Positions 1 through 9,789 are shown, counted from the first letter of the stretch. The stretch is DNA of 64,000 bases from Marinomonas transparens (GCF_016463975.1 NZ_JAEMNX010000010.1:105835-169834), one strand, 5' to 3'. Made by a program: numbers and translations. The notes: generated from the letters alone by a model not told the origin.

Positions 1-1044
1 ATTCCAATCAGCTCTTGGCATCTTTGATCCAGACTGAATATTAACGATTTTTTGAAAACGACTTGTTTGAACCACAAAAAATAAAAAATCATTCGTGATC
101 TTTTTACCACGCAAGACCCAAATTTCAGATGAACACACACCATCAAAGTTTGGCTTAGCAAACTTATTTAGATAAGGACGTAGTTTTCCAAAAAGTACAT
201 CCCCTTGTTTAAATAAAGTTTTGATGCTTTTTTGGTCTAATGAATTAAAAACATTAAGGATTTTACCAGAACCTTGATCTAGGCTCTCAAGTTCAATAGC
301 TGGATATTTAACTGTTTCAATAGACGAATTATAGGATTCGCTCACACGCTTCGCTATTACTCTAAATTCATCACTCTCCCACTCAGCAAATTCACTACCA
401 TCATCCTGTTTAAAACGAAGAGTTTGAGAAAAGAGTTGTTGCATCAAGCCGCGCTTGTAGTCGTTTAGCAACTCGCGTTTACGGCACAGCTTGGTCAGCT
501 TGTCGTCGATGCTGGTAAGGAAAGACGCGATTTTTTGTTGTTCTTCTACAGCTGGAAACAAGACAGTCAAATTAAGAAACTCATTTTGACCTAACGTTTT
601 ATTTCGCCCAGCACCTCCTGGGGAAGCAAGCCCTAAGAGGTATTTACCTCGCTTTCGCTTAAAGAAATACAGCATAAATTCTAGACATGTTTGCCCATTC
701 TTAGGCAAAAGCATCAGAAACCTATGTGATGCAATAAAACCTTGCTCAGCTTCAGAAGTTAGTGCTACCGATTGTTCCCATGCAAAAACAATATTTATGA
801 CAAAGGCTTTTGGATTTACCCAAAATACTCTTTTGTCTCCTAAAGCTTTTCCTAGAATTGGCTCTTTATGGAACACCCCCTTTCCATGCGACCGAATTCC
901 AATCTCTCGATAAACTCTATCAATATCTACGGCAACCGGATCGCTAACTTTTTCGACAAGAGAAAATATTCTTTTACCTTCCCAAAAACGCCCCCCAAAC
1001 TCTGGAAATCTCAGTTCTGGCACGGTGTTTTGCGCTGTTTTCAT
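1..1044 (-). CDS. hsdS: Type I restriction-modification specificity subunit HsdS (partial, runs off the left edge)
   Basis: HsdS binds the two half-sites of the recognition sequence through two target recognition domains and positions HsdM and HsdR. The frame opens with ATG at 1044, overlapping the hsdM stop as ATGA, and stays open to base 1, giving 348 codons without a stop. The start carries the common HsdS opening PELRFPEF. A first recognition domain is followed by a helical spacer (about residues 150-190, EEQQKIASFLTSIDDKL), which is the typical HsdS coiled-coil repeat, and then by a second recognition domain. A usual HsdS has 400-450 residues, so roughly the last 60-100 residues and the second spacer lie outside the window. 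The recognition-domain DNA is more AT-rich than hsdM. The family is clear; the target sequence cannot be read from this. Confidence 0.9.
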   Translation of the reverse strand, partial: MKTAQNTVPELRFPEFGGRFWEGKRIFSLVEKVSDPVAVDIDRVYREIGIRSHGKGVFHKEPILGKALGDKRVFWVNPKAFVINIVFAWEQSVALTSEAEQGFIASHRFLMLLPKNGQTCLEFMLYFFKRKRGKYLLGLASPGGAGRNKTLGQNEFLNLTVLFPAVEEQQKIASFLTSIDDKLTKLCRKRELLNDYKRGLMQQLFSQTLRFKQDDGSEFAEWESDEFRVIAKRVSESYNSSIETVKYPAIELESLDQGSGKILNVFNSLDQKSIKTLFKQGDVLFGKLRPYLNKFAKPNFDGVCSSEIWVLRGKKITNDFLFFVVQTSRFQKIVNIQSGSKMPRADWN

Positions 1045-2648
1045 AACGGCGCCTCTATGCCCAGTTCGTCACAAAAACCTTGGATGGTTTTGTCCAGTTC
1101 CGCCATGTCCTTGTCTAGCTGTTTTAGCTCTTGGGTGACGGCAGCTAGGTCGATGGGCGCTTCTTCTTCAAAGGTATCCACATAACGGGGAATGTTGAGG
1201 TTGTAGTCGTTGTCAGCAATTTCTGAAAGCGGTGCGACGTGGGCGTATTTGTCGATCTCTAGGCGGTTGTCGTAGGCGGCGATAATGTCTTCAATGTGCT
1301 CAGGCTTGAGCAGGTTTTGGTTTTTCGCCTTGTCAAAGCCTTGGCTGGCGTCAATGAACAAGACATTGTCTGGGTTTTCGCGGCATTTTTTAAACACCAA
1401 GATGCAGGTGGGAATGCTGGTGCCAAAGAAGATGTTGGCGGGCAAGCCGATCACGGCATCTAACCAGTTGCGTTCTTCGATCAGGTAACGACGAATATGG
1501 CCTTCGGCAGCGCCACGGAATAACACTCCGTGGGGTAACACCACGGCGAGGGTGCCGTTGTCGTCGAGCTGATACAACATATGTTGTACAAAGGCGAAAT
1601 CGGCTTTCGAGCTGGGAGCCAGTTTGCCGTATTGGGCAAAGCGGTCGTCGCTTTCGAAGATCTTTTTCGCGCTCCACTGGGCGGAAAACGGCGGGTTGGC
1701 GACAATCGCGTCAAAGCGTTCGTCTATGTGCTGTGGATTTTCTAAAGTGTCTTCTTGTTTTAGATCAAAATTACGATAATGCACGCCGTGAAGAATCATG
1801 TTCATGCGGGCAAGGTTAAAGGTGGTGCGGTTCATTTCTTGGCCGTAAAAATGACCAATGTTGTCTTTGCCCACTTCTTTGGCCACCCGCAATAACAAGG
1901 AGCCTGACCCACAGGTTGGGTCATAGACGCTTTTTAAACGGCTTTTGCGATGGGTCACCAGTTTTGCCAATACGGTGGACACGGCTTGTGGTGTATAAAA
2001 TTCACCGGCTTTTTTGCCAGCACCGGCGGCGAACTGGCCTATCAGGTATTCGTAAGCGTCCCCCAGTACATCACTTTCGCTGTCGCTGATGGCAAAGTCG
2101 ATACTGTCTAGGTGCAGCATGATTTTCGCGATCAGGGCATTACGGGCATCTGGGTCGCGACCTAATTTGCTAGAAGTGAGGTCCAGTTCTTCAAACAGGT
2201 GGTCGAAGTCGTCTTCACTTTCCGTGCCCATTGTAGAGCGTTCTATGTTGTTCAGTACTTCTTGTAGGTCACCAAGGATAAAGTCATCCACCTTGATATC
2301 TTGCTCTTTGTTGTCGGTTTCTTCCGTGTGGGCGCCGCGTTTAGCGAGGTTACTAAACAGTTCAGAGGGTTTTAAAAAGTAGCCGAGGCCGCCAAGAACT
2401 TCATCTTTTAACGCTTCAATAATGTCTTTTGTGGCATCGTCATTTTCGTCTAGAGTTTGGTAGGTGGGACTGCCGTCTTCGTCTTTTAGGATGTCATTAC
2501 AGGCGTTCACTAAACGTTCGGAAAGGTATTTGTAGAAGATAAAGCCCAAGCAGTAATCACGGAATTCGTCTGCGTTCATTTTACCGCGCAGTTCGTTGGC
2601 GATGTTCCAGAGTTTTTGTTCGAGTTTCTTTTTTTGGTCTTCGGTCAT
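1041..2648 (-). CDS. hsdM: Type I restriction-modification DNA methyltransferase HsdM
   Basis: This is the adenine-N6 methyltransferase subunit of a type I restriction system, working with HsdS in an M2S complex. The protein of 535 residues has the N-terminal helical HsdM domain, then the N6-methyltransferase domain: a YTP motif near residue 218, the SAM-binding motif DPTCGSGS at about 243-250 and the catalytic NPPF at about 318-321. I chose ATG 2648 (MTEDQKKKLEQ) because it matches the usual HsdM N-terminus and has AGGA upstream; the frame extends 14 codons further without support. The gene overlaps hsdS by 4 bases (ATGA), which implies translational coupling. hsdR is not in the window and is probably further left. 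Length and motifs are intact, so it is likely active. Confidence 0.95.
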   Translation of the reverse strand: MTEDQKKKLEQKLWNIANELRGKMNADEFRDYCLGFIFYKYLSERLVNACNDILKDEDGSPTYQTLDENDDATKDIIEALKDEVLGGLGYFLKPSELFSNLAKRGAHTEETDNKEQDIKVDDFILGDLQEVLNNIERSTMGTESEDDFDHLFEELDLTSSKLGRDPDARNALIAKIMLHLDSIDFAISDSESDVLGDAYEYLIGQFAAGAGKKAGEFYTPQAVSTVLAKLVTHRKSRLKSVYDPTCGSGSLLLRVAKEVGKDNIGHFYGQEMNRTTFNLARMNMILHGVHYRNFDLKQEDTLENPQHIDERFDAIVANPPFSAQWSAKKIFESDDRFAQYGKLAPSSKADFAFVQHMLYQLDDNGTLAVVLPHGVLFRGAAEGHIRRYLIEERNWLDAVIGLPANIFFGTSIPTCILVFKKCRENPDNVLFIDASQGFDKAKNQNLLKPEHIEDIIAAYDNRLEIDKYAHVAPLSEIADNDYNLNIPRYVDTFEEEAPIDLAAVTQELKQLDKDMAELDKTIQGFCDELGIEAPL

Positions 2649-2735
2649 TGTGGCGCCATTCCTAATGCATGCAAGGACATGGAAAGCCATGCCCTTTTGA
2701 ATGGCAATTATTTTAGGGGGATTCCGCTCTAAAGG

Positions 2736-4070
2736 CTATGAGGAATCTTGGCTTAAGTTCTGCTCTACCTGTACCAGTGCTTTACGGTAGATAAACCAAG
2801 CCGTGACACCCGCCAGTAGGTTACCCACCAGCACACCGATGAAGATGCCTTTCAGCCCCGCTAGTTCAGATCCTATCCATAAACATGGCAAGAAGAAGGC
2901 AAACAGGCGCAAGGCGGATATCAACAAGGCGATGTAGGATTTACCCAAGGCGTTGCAGACGGACACCATTAACATGCAAACACCTAACCCTCCTAAACTG
3001 ATCGGCACCAGCATAAGGTGTAAACTCAGCACGTCGGTTACTTCTTTTTCGCTGCTCATTAAGTTGGCAATAAAACCCGATGAGACAAAGGTCAATAAGG
3101 CGATCAGAACTTGTGAGGCGATAATGAATAGCACAGAAATGCGTACCAATTGACGAACATCTTGTAGCTGTTTGGCGCCTAACATGCGCCCTATCATGGG
3201 CGGCATGGACATGGTTAGCGCCAATACTGGCACGATGACAAAAAATTCAAAGCGAGAACCCAACGCCCACGCCCCGACCACCGCCGCGCCGAAGCCAGCC
3301 AGCAGTTTGGTCGCCAACATGGAAGACACAGACGGCAGCAATTGGCTGACCATGGCCGGCCCCATGATGTTGCCTATCTCGGCCAGGCTTGCTTTCACAT
3401 TGAACTCTTTCCAATCCAAGCTTAGCCATTTGTTTTGCATCACTTTTGGCGCGACCACCAACACACCGAGACCAAAGGATACTATGGTGGCGATGGCGGC
3501 CCCTCTAATGCCAAGGTCTAACGTAAAGATAAAAATAGGGTCGAGTATCATGTTAAGAATGCTCGTCACCACCATTAGAATGCCGGGCAGCATGGTGTTG
3601 CCATTGGCTCGGCAAATACTGTAATAAAAATAGAGGATGGCCCCCACCCAAGAGCTTATGAGCCAATAAGGCCAATAGCTGTCTATCACAGGAAACACAT
3701 CTAATGGCGCACTGAGCATGGTTAAGATTGGGTGTCTCAATAACCAAATAATCATGCCCAATAAAGCGATTGCAACACCGCCAGACACAATCACCAAGCC
3801 ACCCAATTTCTTAGCATAATTCACATTCTGAGCACCCAGTGCACGGGCAATCACTGCCGTCGCGGCAATGCCTAGGCCAATCTGCACGCCCATCTGTATC
3901 ATTTGCACTGGCAGGGTAAAACCTTGTGCCGCGAGGGGCAAGATACCTAATTGACCGATAAAGGCACTGTCAACCAGTTGAAAACTCATCAAGGACAAGA
4001 TCCCGAACAACATGGGCCAGGTCATGCTAAATAGGTCGCGAGCGAGAGAAGGTTGGCTTGAAGAAGACAT
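2736..4070 (-). CDS. MATE family multidrug efflux transporter
   Basis: This is an inner-membrane cation-coupled drug/organic-cation antiporter of the MATE (NorM/DinF-like) family. The protein of 444 residues from ATG 4070 is almost entirely hydrophobic with about 12 membrane segments arranged as two pseudo-repeats; the opening (MTWPMLFGILSLMSFQLVDSAFIGQLG) has the MATE-like features of a proline in helix 1 and VDSAFIGQLG, which parallels the VDTIMVG-type motif of the family. The frame continues upstream to an ATG at 4088 and a TTG at 4094, but none has a strong ribosome-binding site, so the start is uncertain by a few codons. It lies between hsdM and a second exporter on the same strand; co-transcription with the MFS gene (66 bases upstream) is possible. 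The substrate cannot be inferred. Confidence 0.88.
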   Translation of the reverse strand: MSSSSQPSLARDLFSMTWPMLFGILSLMSFQLVDSAFIGQLGILPLAAQGFTLPVQMIQMGVQIGLGIAATAVIARALGAQNVNYAKKLGGLVIVSGGVAIALLGMIIWLLRHPILTMLSAPLDVFPVIDSYWPYWLISSWVGAILYFYYSICRANGNTMLPGILMVVTSILNMILDPIFIFTLDLGIRGAAIATIVSFGLGVLVVAPKVMQNKWLSLDWKEFNVKASLAEIGNIMGPAMVSQLLPSVSSMLATKLLAGFGAAVVGAWALGSRFEFFVIVPVLALTMSMPPMIGRMLGAKQLQDVRQLVRISVLFIIASQVLIALLTFVSSGFIANLMSSEKEVTDVLSLHLMLVPISLGGLGVCMLMVSVCNALGKSYIALLISALRLFAFFLPCLWIGSELAGLKGIFIGVLVGNLLAGVTAWFIYRKALVQVEQNLSQDSS

Positions 4071-4136
4071 AAGGTTGTGGACTACCATCAGCAAATTATT
4101 GATAGCATTATACGCTAATCAGGTGACAACTTTGTG

Positions 4137-5372
4137 CTATCTGTCTAAATTTCCAGAAGAAGATCTCGTTGCAAACACTAGGCAAGCAATCGCAATACAA
4201 GAAAAAACCAAGAAGCCAGCCGCTAATGGTGTCAGGGTAAAGTGATAAAACAGGCCCACAGTGACAGACAAAATAATGGCAATAAAACTCGATAGCGACG
4301 AAATGATAGAAGCCCCTAATCCTGCCGTCTGCCCCAGTGGTTCCATGGCCATGGCATTGACATTACCAAACACCATGCTAAGGCAAGAAAACAACACCAT
4401 GCAAATACCCATAAAAAGGTGAAAGGGCGGCACACCGTCAAATGACCACACCACCACTAGCAATAAAAAAGACAGGCTGATCATGATCATCAAGGCGCCA
4501 TAAACACAGCGCTTCATACCGATACGCATAACAATCTTTGCATTAAAAAAATTCACCAGACTTGAGCCAATCGCTAACAGAGCAAAATACAGCGGAAAGC
4601 GTTCCCCCACTTGATAAATGTCCTGAAAAATAGACTGAGCTATACTGATGTAGAACATCACACAAGCAAAAACACAACCTAACAATAGGGTAAAGGCCAT
4701 CACATCACGGCGAGAAACAATTAGGTAGGTATTTTGAGCAATCTGTGAGAAGACGAAAGGCACACGCTTCTCTTTCGGCAGGGTTTCAGGCTGACGCAAC
4801 CACATCCAAATGCTGGCAATCAGGGCCTGAGCAATCAGCACAGCAAAAACCCAACGCCAACTGCCCAGCAGCATAACAAGCTGTCCCAAAAAAGGCGCTA
4901 ACAAGGGCACAAGAATAAAGATCATCATCACATAGGACATGATGCGCGCCATAGCAGCGCCCTTATACATATCCCTAATCATCGCCCTAGAGACGATTTT
5001 CGGGCCCGATACTCCCAGCCCTTGGATCATACGTCCCACTAATAACATCGTCAGGGAAGACGCCAACAAAGCAATAAACGAACCGATAATGAAGATCCCA
5101 ACACCCAGAAAAATACTTTTTTTACGCCCCAACGTATCGGATAAAGGGCCAAAGACAATTTCACCAAAAACCATGCCGAACACCATTGCCGAGATAATCC
5201 ACTGGGTTTGCTGGTAATCCTGAATATTCAGATCAGCAGCTATATGGGAAAAAGCCGGCAATATAGCGTCCATACTCAATGCCGTTAACGACATCATTAA
5301 AGCAAATAGCGCGATAAATTCTTTTTCAGGTAAATAGTCTGTAGCACTGGTGGCTTTTTTAAATATCGACAC
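4137..5372 (-). CDS. Bcr/CflA-type MFS multidrug efflux transporter
   Basis: A 12-helix major facilitator of 411 residues that resembles proton-driven drug exporters of the Bcr/CflA (DHA1) group. The first helix carries the family hallmark SMDAILPAF, and the loop between helices 2 and 3 has the MFS signature GPLSDTLGRKK near residues 80-90. The start is GTG at 5372, supported by AAGGATG eight to nine bases upstream; no ATG fits. It is divergent from the LysR gene at 5449 with 76 bases between, so that regulator could act on it, although the LysR family assignment points rather to the sugar operon. Substrate unknown. Confidence 0.9.
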   Translation of the reverse strand: MSIFKKATSATDYLPEKEFIALFALMMSLTALSMDAILPAFSHIAADLNIQDYQQTQWIISAMVFGMVFGEIVFGPLSDTLGRKKSIFLGVGIFIIGSFIALLASSLTMLLVGRMIQGLGVSGPKIVSRAMIRDMYKGAAMARIMSYVMMIFILVPLLAPFLGQLVMLLGSWRWVFAVLIAQALIASIWMWLRQPETLPKEKRVPFVFSQIAQNTYLIVSRRDVMAFTLLLGCVFACVMFYISIAQSIFQDIYQVGERFPLYFALLAIGSSLVNFFNAKIVMRIGMKRCVYGALMIMISLSFLLLVVVWSFDGVPPFHLFMGICMVLFSCLSMVFGNVNAMAMEPLGQTAGLGASIISSLSSFIAIILSVTVGLFYHFTLTPLAAGFLVFSCIAIACLVFATRSSSGNLDR

Positions 5373-5448
5373 TAAACCAACATCCTTATAATGTATAAAA
5401 TCGTTTCAGGTACTATAACCCTTAACAAGAATAACAAATGAGAAAGCA

Positions 5449-6399
5449 ATGGATATAGGTCTAGCCAAACACTTAAAACTCAATCAGTTACGCTTAATCT
5501 CGGTGATTGCTGAGCACGGCCAACTGAGTATTGCCGCCGATGAAATGGCGATGACACAACCCGCTGCATCGCGCATGCTGAGCGAAATTGAACAAACCAT
5601 TGGCACCCGTTTATTTGTTCGTCATGCCAAAGGCATGGAGCCTACCTTAGTTGGCCAAGCCGTAGCACGCCGAGCCCATAACCTCTTAGTAGAACTACGG
5701 GATCTTGCCCGCGAAGTAGACGAACTCAAAGCGGGTGGTGGTGGCACCACAGCCATCGGCGCAGTAACAGGTGCGGCCGTGGGGTTCGTGATTCCAGCAG
5801 TACAACAATTACGTGCGATTTCGCCAAAAGCTGAAATCGACATTAATGTGGATACCAGTGATATTCTCGTACGTGACTTGATAGCGGGACATAACGACTT
5901 TGTACTCGCTCGTATCCCAACACAATATGACGCCAATGAATTCGAAATCTGCCCTGCTCGCACGGAATCTGTCACCCTAATGGTGCGTCAGGACCATCCA
6001 CTGGCAAGTCTTGATAAGGTTAGCGTTCATGATTTAATGCACTTCGAATGGGTTATGCAATCTCACCGCGCGCCAATACGCGAAGCCGTAGAAGCGGCTT
6101 TCATGGAAGAATGCGCTGAGCTCCCTATCAGTATCACCAACAGCACCTCCCTACTCGCATTGCTGGCTATTTTAGTTTCTTCCAACGCCATTGCCCCTAT
6201 CGCCAGTGAGGTCAGCGAATTGCTCATTGGAAATAAAGTTCAAGCCAATCTAAAAGCCTTAAAACTGGACCGCACCATTACCATGAGCCCTTATTATTTA
6301 TTACAGATGCGTGGTCGACAGTTATCCCCCATTGCCAACCAACTTAAGCGTTTGGTGCTGGCGGAGTTAGAGCAAAAACCCATCAGACCAAACATATAA
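5449..6399 (+). CDS. LysR family transcriptional regulator (GbpR-like), probably sugar-responsive
   Basis: A DNA-binding regulator of 316 residues with an N-terminal winged helix (residues about 10-68, with the LysR pattern AADEMAMTQPAASRMLSEIE) and a periplasmic-binding-protein-like effector domain from about residue 95. The sequence resembles GbpR, the LysR regulator linked to the galactose/arabinose binding protein ChvE in alphaproteobacteria. It ends 76 bases from the convergent end of a seven-gene sugar operon that includes a ChvE-like binding protein, which supports a role in controlling that operon. It is also divergent from the MFS exporter, so that gene is an alternative target. Start ATG 5449 follows a weak GAGAAAG. 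Confidence 0.88.
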   Translation: MDIGLAKHLKLNQLRLISVIAEHGQLSIAADEMAMTQPAASRMLSEIEQTIGTRLFVRHAKGMEPTLVGQAVARRAHNLLVELRDLAREVDELKAGGGGTTAIGAVTGAAVGFVIPAVQQLRAISPKAEIDINVDTSDILVRDLIAGHNDFVLARIPTQYDANEFEICPARTESVTLMVRQDHPLASLDKVSVHDLMHFEWVMQSHRAPIREAVEAAFMEECAELPISITNSTSLLALLAILVSSNAIAPIASEVSELLIGNKVQANLKALKLDRTITMSPYYLLQMRGRQLSPIANQLKRLVLAELEQKPIRPNI

Positions 6400-6403
6400 A
6401 AAA

Positions 6404-6435
6404 AGCGAGCCCTACTTTTTAAAGCAGAGCTCGCT
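6404..6435 (-). terminator. Rho-independent terminator of the sugar operon (also at the LysR end)
   Basis: A 7-bp stem AGCGAGC/GCTCGCT (6404-6410 with 6429-6435) encloses an AT-rich loop. On the minus strand it is followed by seven T residues, so it should stop transcription from the 2-oxoglutarate semialdehyde dehydrogenase gene. It begins four bases after the LysR stop and could act in both directions. Confidence 0.75.
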
Positions 6436-6475
6436 CAACGGCTCATGGTGACACTAAGCCCAGGAGGATAATCAA

Positions 6476-7981
6476 CTAACCAACGAGGTCTTTCGGTAAC
6501 AAGGCCGTTGGAATGTTTTGATAACACACTGGTCTCAAGAAGCGACGAATCGACAAAGTACCAACGGAAGTGGCACCAAAGTTCGTCGAAGCAGGGTAAG
6601 GCCCACCGTGAACCATGGTGTCGTTTACCTCTACGCCTGTTGGGAAACCATTTGCCAACAAGCGACCCGCTTTACGTTCCAACACTGGCAATAATTTCTG
6701 ACAAGCCTCGTGATCGCCATCATCTAGCTGAATAGTACAAGTCAATTGACCTTCCAAATGGCGAGCCAATTCAACCATTTGCTCAGTGCTCTGGGCTAAG
6801 ACAACTAACCCCATCGGACCGAATACTTCCTGATGCAATGACGGGTTATCAAGCCAAGCTTGACCACTCACCGTAAACAAATTAGCTAATGCAGTACGGC
6901 CTTCACTCTTGGTATGAACAAGGCTGGTTGCTGGTGATTCTGCAAACGCGGCGATACCAGAGCGATAAGCATCGGCAATGCCATCCGTCAACATGGTTTG
7001 CGCTGGTGTATTTTCCAACGCAGAACTCGCTGCTGCCATCATGGTCTTTGCGTCTTCGTTATCTAATACGATGGCAATACCCGGATTAGTACAGAACTGA
7101 CCTGCACCCATCGTTAAAGAAGCCGCCCAGCCTTTGCCCAATTCCTCACCACGATTTTTCAGCGCTTCAGGCATCACAAACATGGGGTTTACTGAACCTA
7201 ATTCCCCAAAGAAAGGAATCGGTTCCGGGCGCGCTGCACACAAGTCAAACAAAGCACGACCACCCGCTAAGCTACCAGTAAAGCCTACCGCTTTAATAAA
7301 AGGATGCTGCACGATCGCTTGACCCACTTGGCGATTGCCACCTTGAATAAGGGAAAAAACACCGTCTGGCATGTTGCAGGTTTTGATTGCGGCAGCAATC
7401 GCTTGAGCAACGATTTCACCTGTTCCAGGATGAGCAGAGTGTCCTTTAACGACGACAGGGCAGCCTGCCGCTAATGCCGCTGCGGTATCGCCACCCGCTG
7501 TAGAAAACGCCAGTGGGAAGTTAGAGGCACCAAACACAGCAACAGGGCCAATAGGACGTTGCACCATGTGCATTTCTGGACGAGGTAAAGGCGCACGCTC
7601 TGGCAAGGCTTCATCAAAACGGCGATCTAAATACTCACCCGATAGAATATGCGTCGCGAACAAACGAAGCTGACCAACGGTACGACCACGCTCACCTTGT
7701 AAACGCGCCGCAGGTAGACCACTTTCTTGCACGCCAATTTCAGTTATAGCATCGCCTCTTGCGTCAATTTCATCGGCAATGGCATTCAAAAATGCCGCAC
7801 GATCTTCACGAGAAGAATAACCGTAAACGTCAAATGCCGCTTCAGCTGCTTGAGCTGCGGCTTCTACATCCGACACTCGCCCTACTGCGAATTCATGGGA
7901 AGGCCCTGTGGACGGCTCTGAAGAAAATGTCTTATCGCCTGAGACCCATTTACCTGCAATAAAGTGCTGTCCCGTTAACAT
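6476..7981 (-). CDS. 2-oxoglutarate semialdehyde (2,5-dioxopentanoate) dehydrogenase, NADP-dependent
   Basis: This enzyme oxidises 2,5-dioxopentanoate to 2-oxoglutarate, the last step of oxidative pentose or hexarate degradation. It is an aldehyde dehydrogenase superfamily protein of 501 residues with the catalytic Cys297 (GQFCTNPG), general-base Glu260 (FGELG), oxyanion Asn154 (GASNFP) and cofactor Lys179. The hydrophobic, QGERGRT-containing N-terminal third and the FGELGSVNP signature match the ketoglutarate semialdehyde dehydrogenase branch rather than generic aldehyde dehydrogenases. It is the last gene of the leftward operon, 47 bases after the aldonate dehydratase, exactly where this pathway step is expected. 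Start ATG 7981 has AGGAG upstream. Confidence 0.92.
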   Translation of the reverse strand: MLTGQHFIAGKWVSGDKTFSSEPSTGPSHEFAVGRVSDVEAAAQAAEAAFDVYGYSSREDRAAFLNAIADEIDARGDAITEIGVQESGLPAARLQGERGRTVGQLRLFATHILSGEYLDRRFDEALPERAPLPRPEMHMVQRPIGPVAVFGASNFPLAFSTAGGDTAAALAAGCPVVVKGHSAHPGTGEIVAQAIAAAIKTCNMPDGVFSLIQGGNRQVGQAIVQHPFIKAVGFTGSLAGGRALFDLCAARPEPIPFFGELGSVNPMFVMPEALKNRGEELGKGWAASLTMGAGQFCTNPGIAIVLDNEDAKTMMAAASSALENTPAQTMLTDGIADAYRSGIAAFAESPATSLVHTKSEGRTALANLFTVSGQAWLDNPSLHQEVFGPMGLVVLAQSTEQMVELARHLEGQLTCTIQLDDGDHEACQKLLPVLERKAGRLLANGFPTGVEVNDTMVHGGPYPASTNFGATSVGTLSIRRFLRPVCYQNIPTALLPKDLVG

Positions 7982-8028
7982 GTGTATCTCTCCTCATCGT
8001 CTTTGCATTATGAATGTTTGACAGCCAT

Positions 8029-9789
8029 TTAATGACTGTCTTTTGGTACATCAGATCCACGGCAGCCTTTTAAGAAATCAAAATCGGCTCCTGTATCCGC
8101 CCCTTCCACATGATCATGGAATAATTTTATGTAACCGCTCTTAGGCGGTTGCAAATGGCTTTCCCACGCGGCTAAACGTGAGGCCATTTCTTCGTCGGAA
8201 ATGTCCACATGTAAGCGACGATTTTCGACATCAAGTTCTATCATGTCGCCATTTTGAATCACCGCCAGCGGACCACCTGCTGCGGCTTCTGGCGTGGTAT
8301 GTAACACAACAGTACCATAAGCTGTACCCGACATTCGTGCATCGGAAATCCGTACCATGTCTTTAATGCCCTTGCGTAGTACTTTTGGCGGCAAGCCCAT
8401 GTTGCCCACCTCCGCCATCCCCGGATAGCCTTTTGGTCCACAGTTTTTCAGCACCATGACGCAGTTTTCATCGATATCTAACGCTTCGTCATTGATCTTG
8501 GCTTTGTAGTCATCAATGTCTTCAAATACCACCGCACGGCCTCGGTGCTGTAATAAATGAGGCGACGCCGCAGAAGGTTTCAGCACCGCGCCTTTCGGAG
8601 CGATATTCCCTTTTAGAACGACAATACCACCTTTTTGTGTCAATGCTTTTTCAACCGGTAAAATAACATCGTCATTCCAATTTTGAACGTCTTTCACTTC
8701 GTCCCAAATAGATTGACCCGATACTGTAATGGCACTCTTATGTAACCTTCCCGCTTCGGCTAGATGCTTAATAACAACGGGCAAACCACCCGCATAGAAA
8801 AATTCTTCCATCAAATATTTACCTGATGGCATCAGGTTCACTATGGTCGCAATGTTTTGGCCAAGTTTATCCCAATCATCCAAATCCAAATCCACGCCGA
8901 CTCGACCCGCAATCGCGAGTAAATGAATCACCGCATTGGTAGAACCACCAATGGCTCCGTTCACACGGATCGCGTTTTCAAACGCTTGACGGGTCAGAAT
9001 ATCGGACGGTTTTAAATCGTCTTTGACCATGTCCACAATACGACGACCAGTAAGGTGCGCCATCACTCGACGACGGCTGTCTACCGCTGGAATCGCTGCA
9101 TTCCCTGACAAAGCCATACCCAAGGCTTCCGCCATGGACGCCATGGTGCTTGCGGTTCCCATGGTGTTACAACTGCCCGCCGAGCGAGACATAGATTGTT
9201 CAGCCTCAAGGAAATCTTCTTTGGTCATTTTTCCGGCTTTTATGTCTTCCGACATTTGCCATAACGCCGTCCCAGAACCCACCCGCTCACCACGGAACTG
9301 CCCATTCAACATAGGGCCGCCTGAGACCACAATGGCGGGAATATCCACACTGCATGCGCCCATCATCAAAGCCGGAGTGGTTTTATCACAACCCGCCAGT
9401 AAAACCACACCATCAAGCGGATTGGCTCGTAGTGCTTCTTCTACATCCATCGCTGCCATATTACGATACATCATGGCAGTTGGTCGAAGTGAGCTCTCAC
9501 CAACTGAAAACACAGGGAACTCTAAAGGCAAACCACCCGCTTCATAAATACCATGTTTAACACGATCAGCTAATTCACGAAGATGGGCATTACAAGGTGT
9601 AAGTTGCGACCATGTATTACAAATACCAATCACTGGTCGGCCATCAAATAGATCGGCTGGCAAACCTTGGTTTTTCATCCAACTGCGATGGTAAATATGA
9701 TCTCGTGATGTTCCACCAAACCACTCAGTAGAGCGCAGTTTACGCGGCCATTCTTTTGGCACGAACGTGTTTTCCTTAAGCTCACTCAT
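8029..9789 (-). CDS. IlvD/Edd family sugar-acid dehydratase (L-arabinonate or D-xylonate dehydratase)
   Basis: An iron-sulfur dehydratase of 586 residues that removes water from an aldonate to give a 2-keto-3-deoxy acid. Three cysteines likely to hold the cluster are visible at about residues 57 (GICNTW), 134 (AGCDKTTP) and 207 (GSCNTMG), the pattern of the IlvD/Edd superfamily. The opening KLRSTEWFGG matches the pentonate-dehydratase subgroup rather than dihydroxyacid dehydratase (IlvD) or phosphogluconate dehydratase (Edd). I chose ATG 9789, which overlaps the upstream SDR stop as ATGA and has GGAGG nearby; the frame extends 13 codons further. With its neighbours it forms a Weimberg-type pathway; arabinonate, xylonate, galactonate or fuconate are all possible substrates. 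Confidence 0.92.
   Translation of the reverse strand: MSELKENTFVPKEWPRKLRSTEWFGGTSRDHIYHRSWMKNQGLPADLFDGRPVIGICNTWSQLTPCNAHLRELADRVKHGIYEAGGLPLEFPVFSVGESSLRPTAMMYRNMAAMDVEEALRANPLDGVVLLAGCDKTTPALMMGACSVDIPAIVVSGGPMLNGQFRGERVGSGTALWQMSEDIKAGKMTKEDFLEAEQSMSRSAGSCNTMGTASTMASMAEALGMALSGNAAIPAVDSRRRVMAHLTGRRIVDMVKDDLKPSDILTRQAFENAIRVNGAIGGSTNAVIHLLAIAGRVGVDLDLDDWDKLGQNIATIVNLMPSGKYLMEEFFYAGGLPVVIKHLAEAGRLHKSAITVSGQSIWDEVKDVQNWNDDVILPVEKALTQKGGIVVLKGNIAPKGAVLKPSAASPHLLQHRGRAVVFEDIDDYKAKINDEALDIDENCVMVLKNCGPKGYPGMAEVGNMGLPPKVLRKGIKDMVRISDARMSGTAYGTVVLHTTPEAAAGGPLAVIQNGDMIELDVENRRLHVDISDEEMASRLAAWESHLQPPKSGYIKLFHDHVEGADTGADFDFLKGCRGSDVPKDSH

Noticed and set aside
4094..4112. TATAAT-like promoter upstream of the MATE gene
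   Set aside because: A TATAAT (minus strand) exists near 4107-4112 but the nearest TTGTCA lies only 11 bases away, too close for a standard promoter, so I did not call it.
9023..9547. 174-codon frame on the plus strand inside the aldonate dehydratase gene
   Set aside because: It is antisense to a long, motif-rich dehydratase and shows no domain; a coding shadow.
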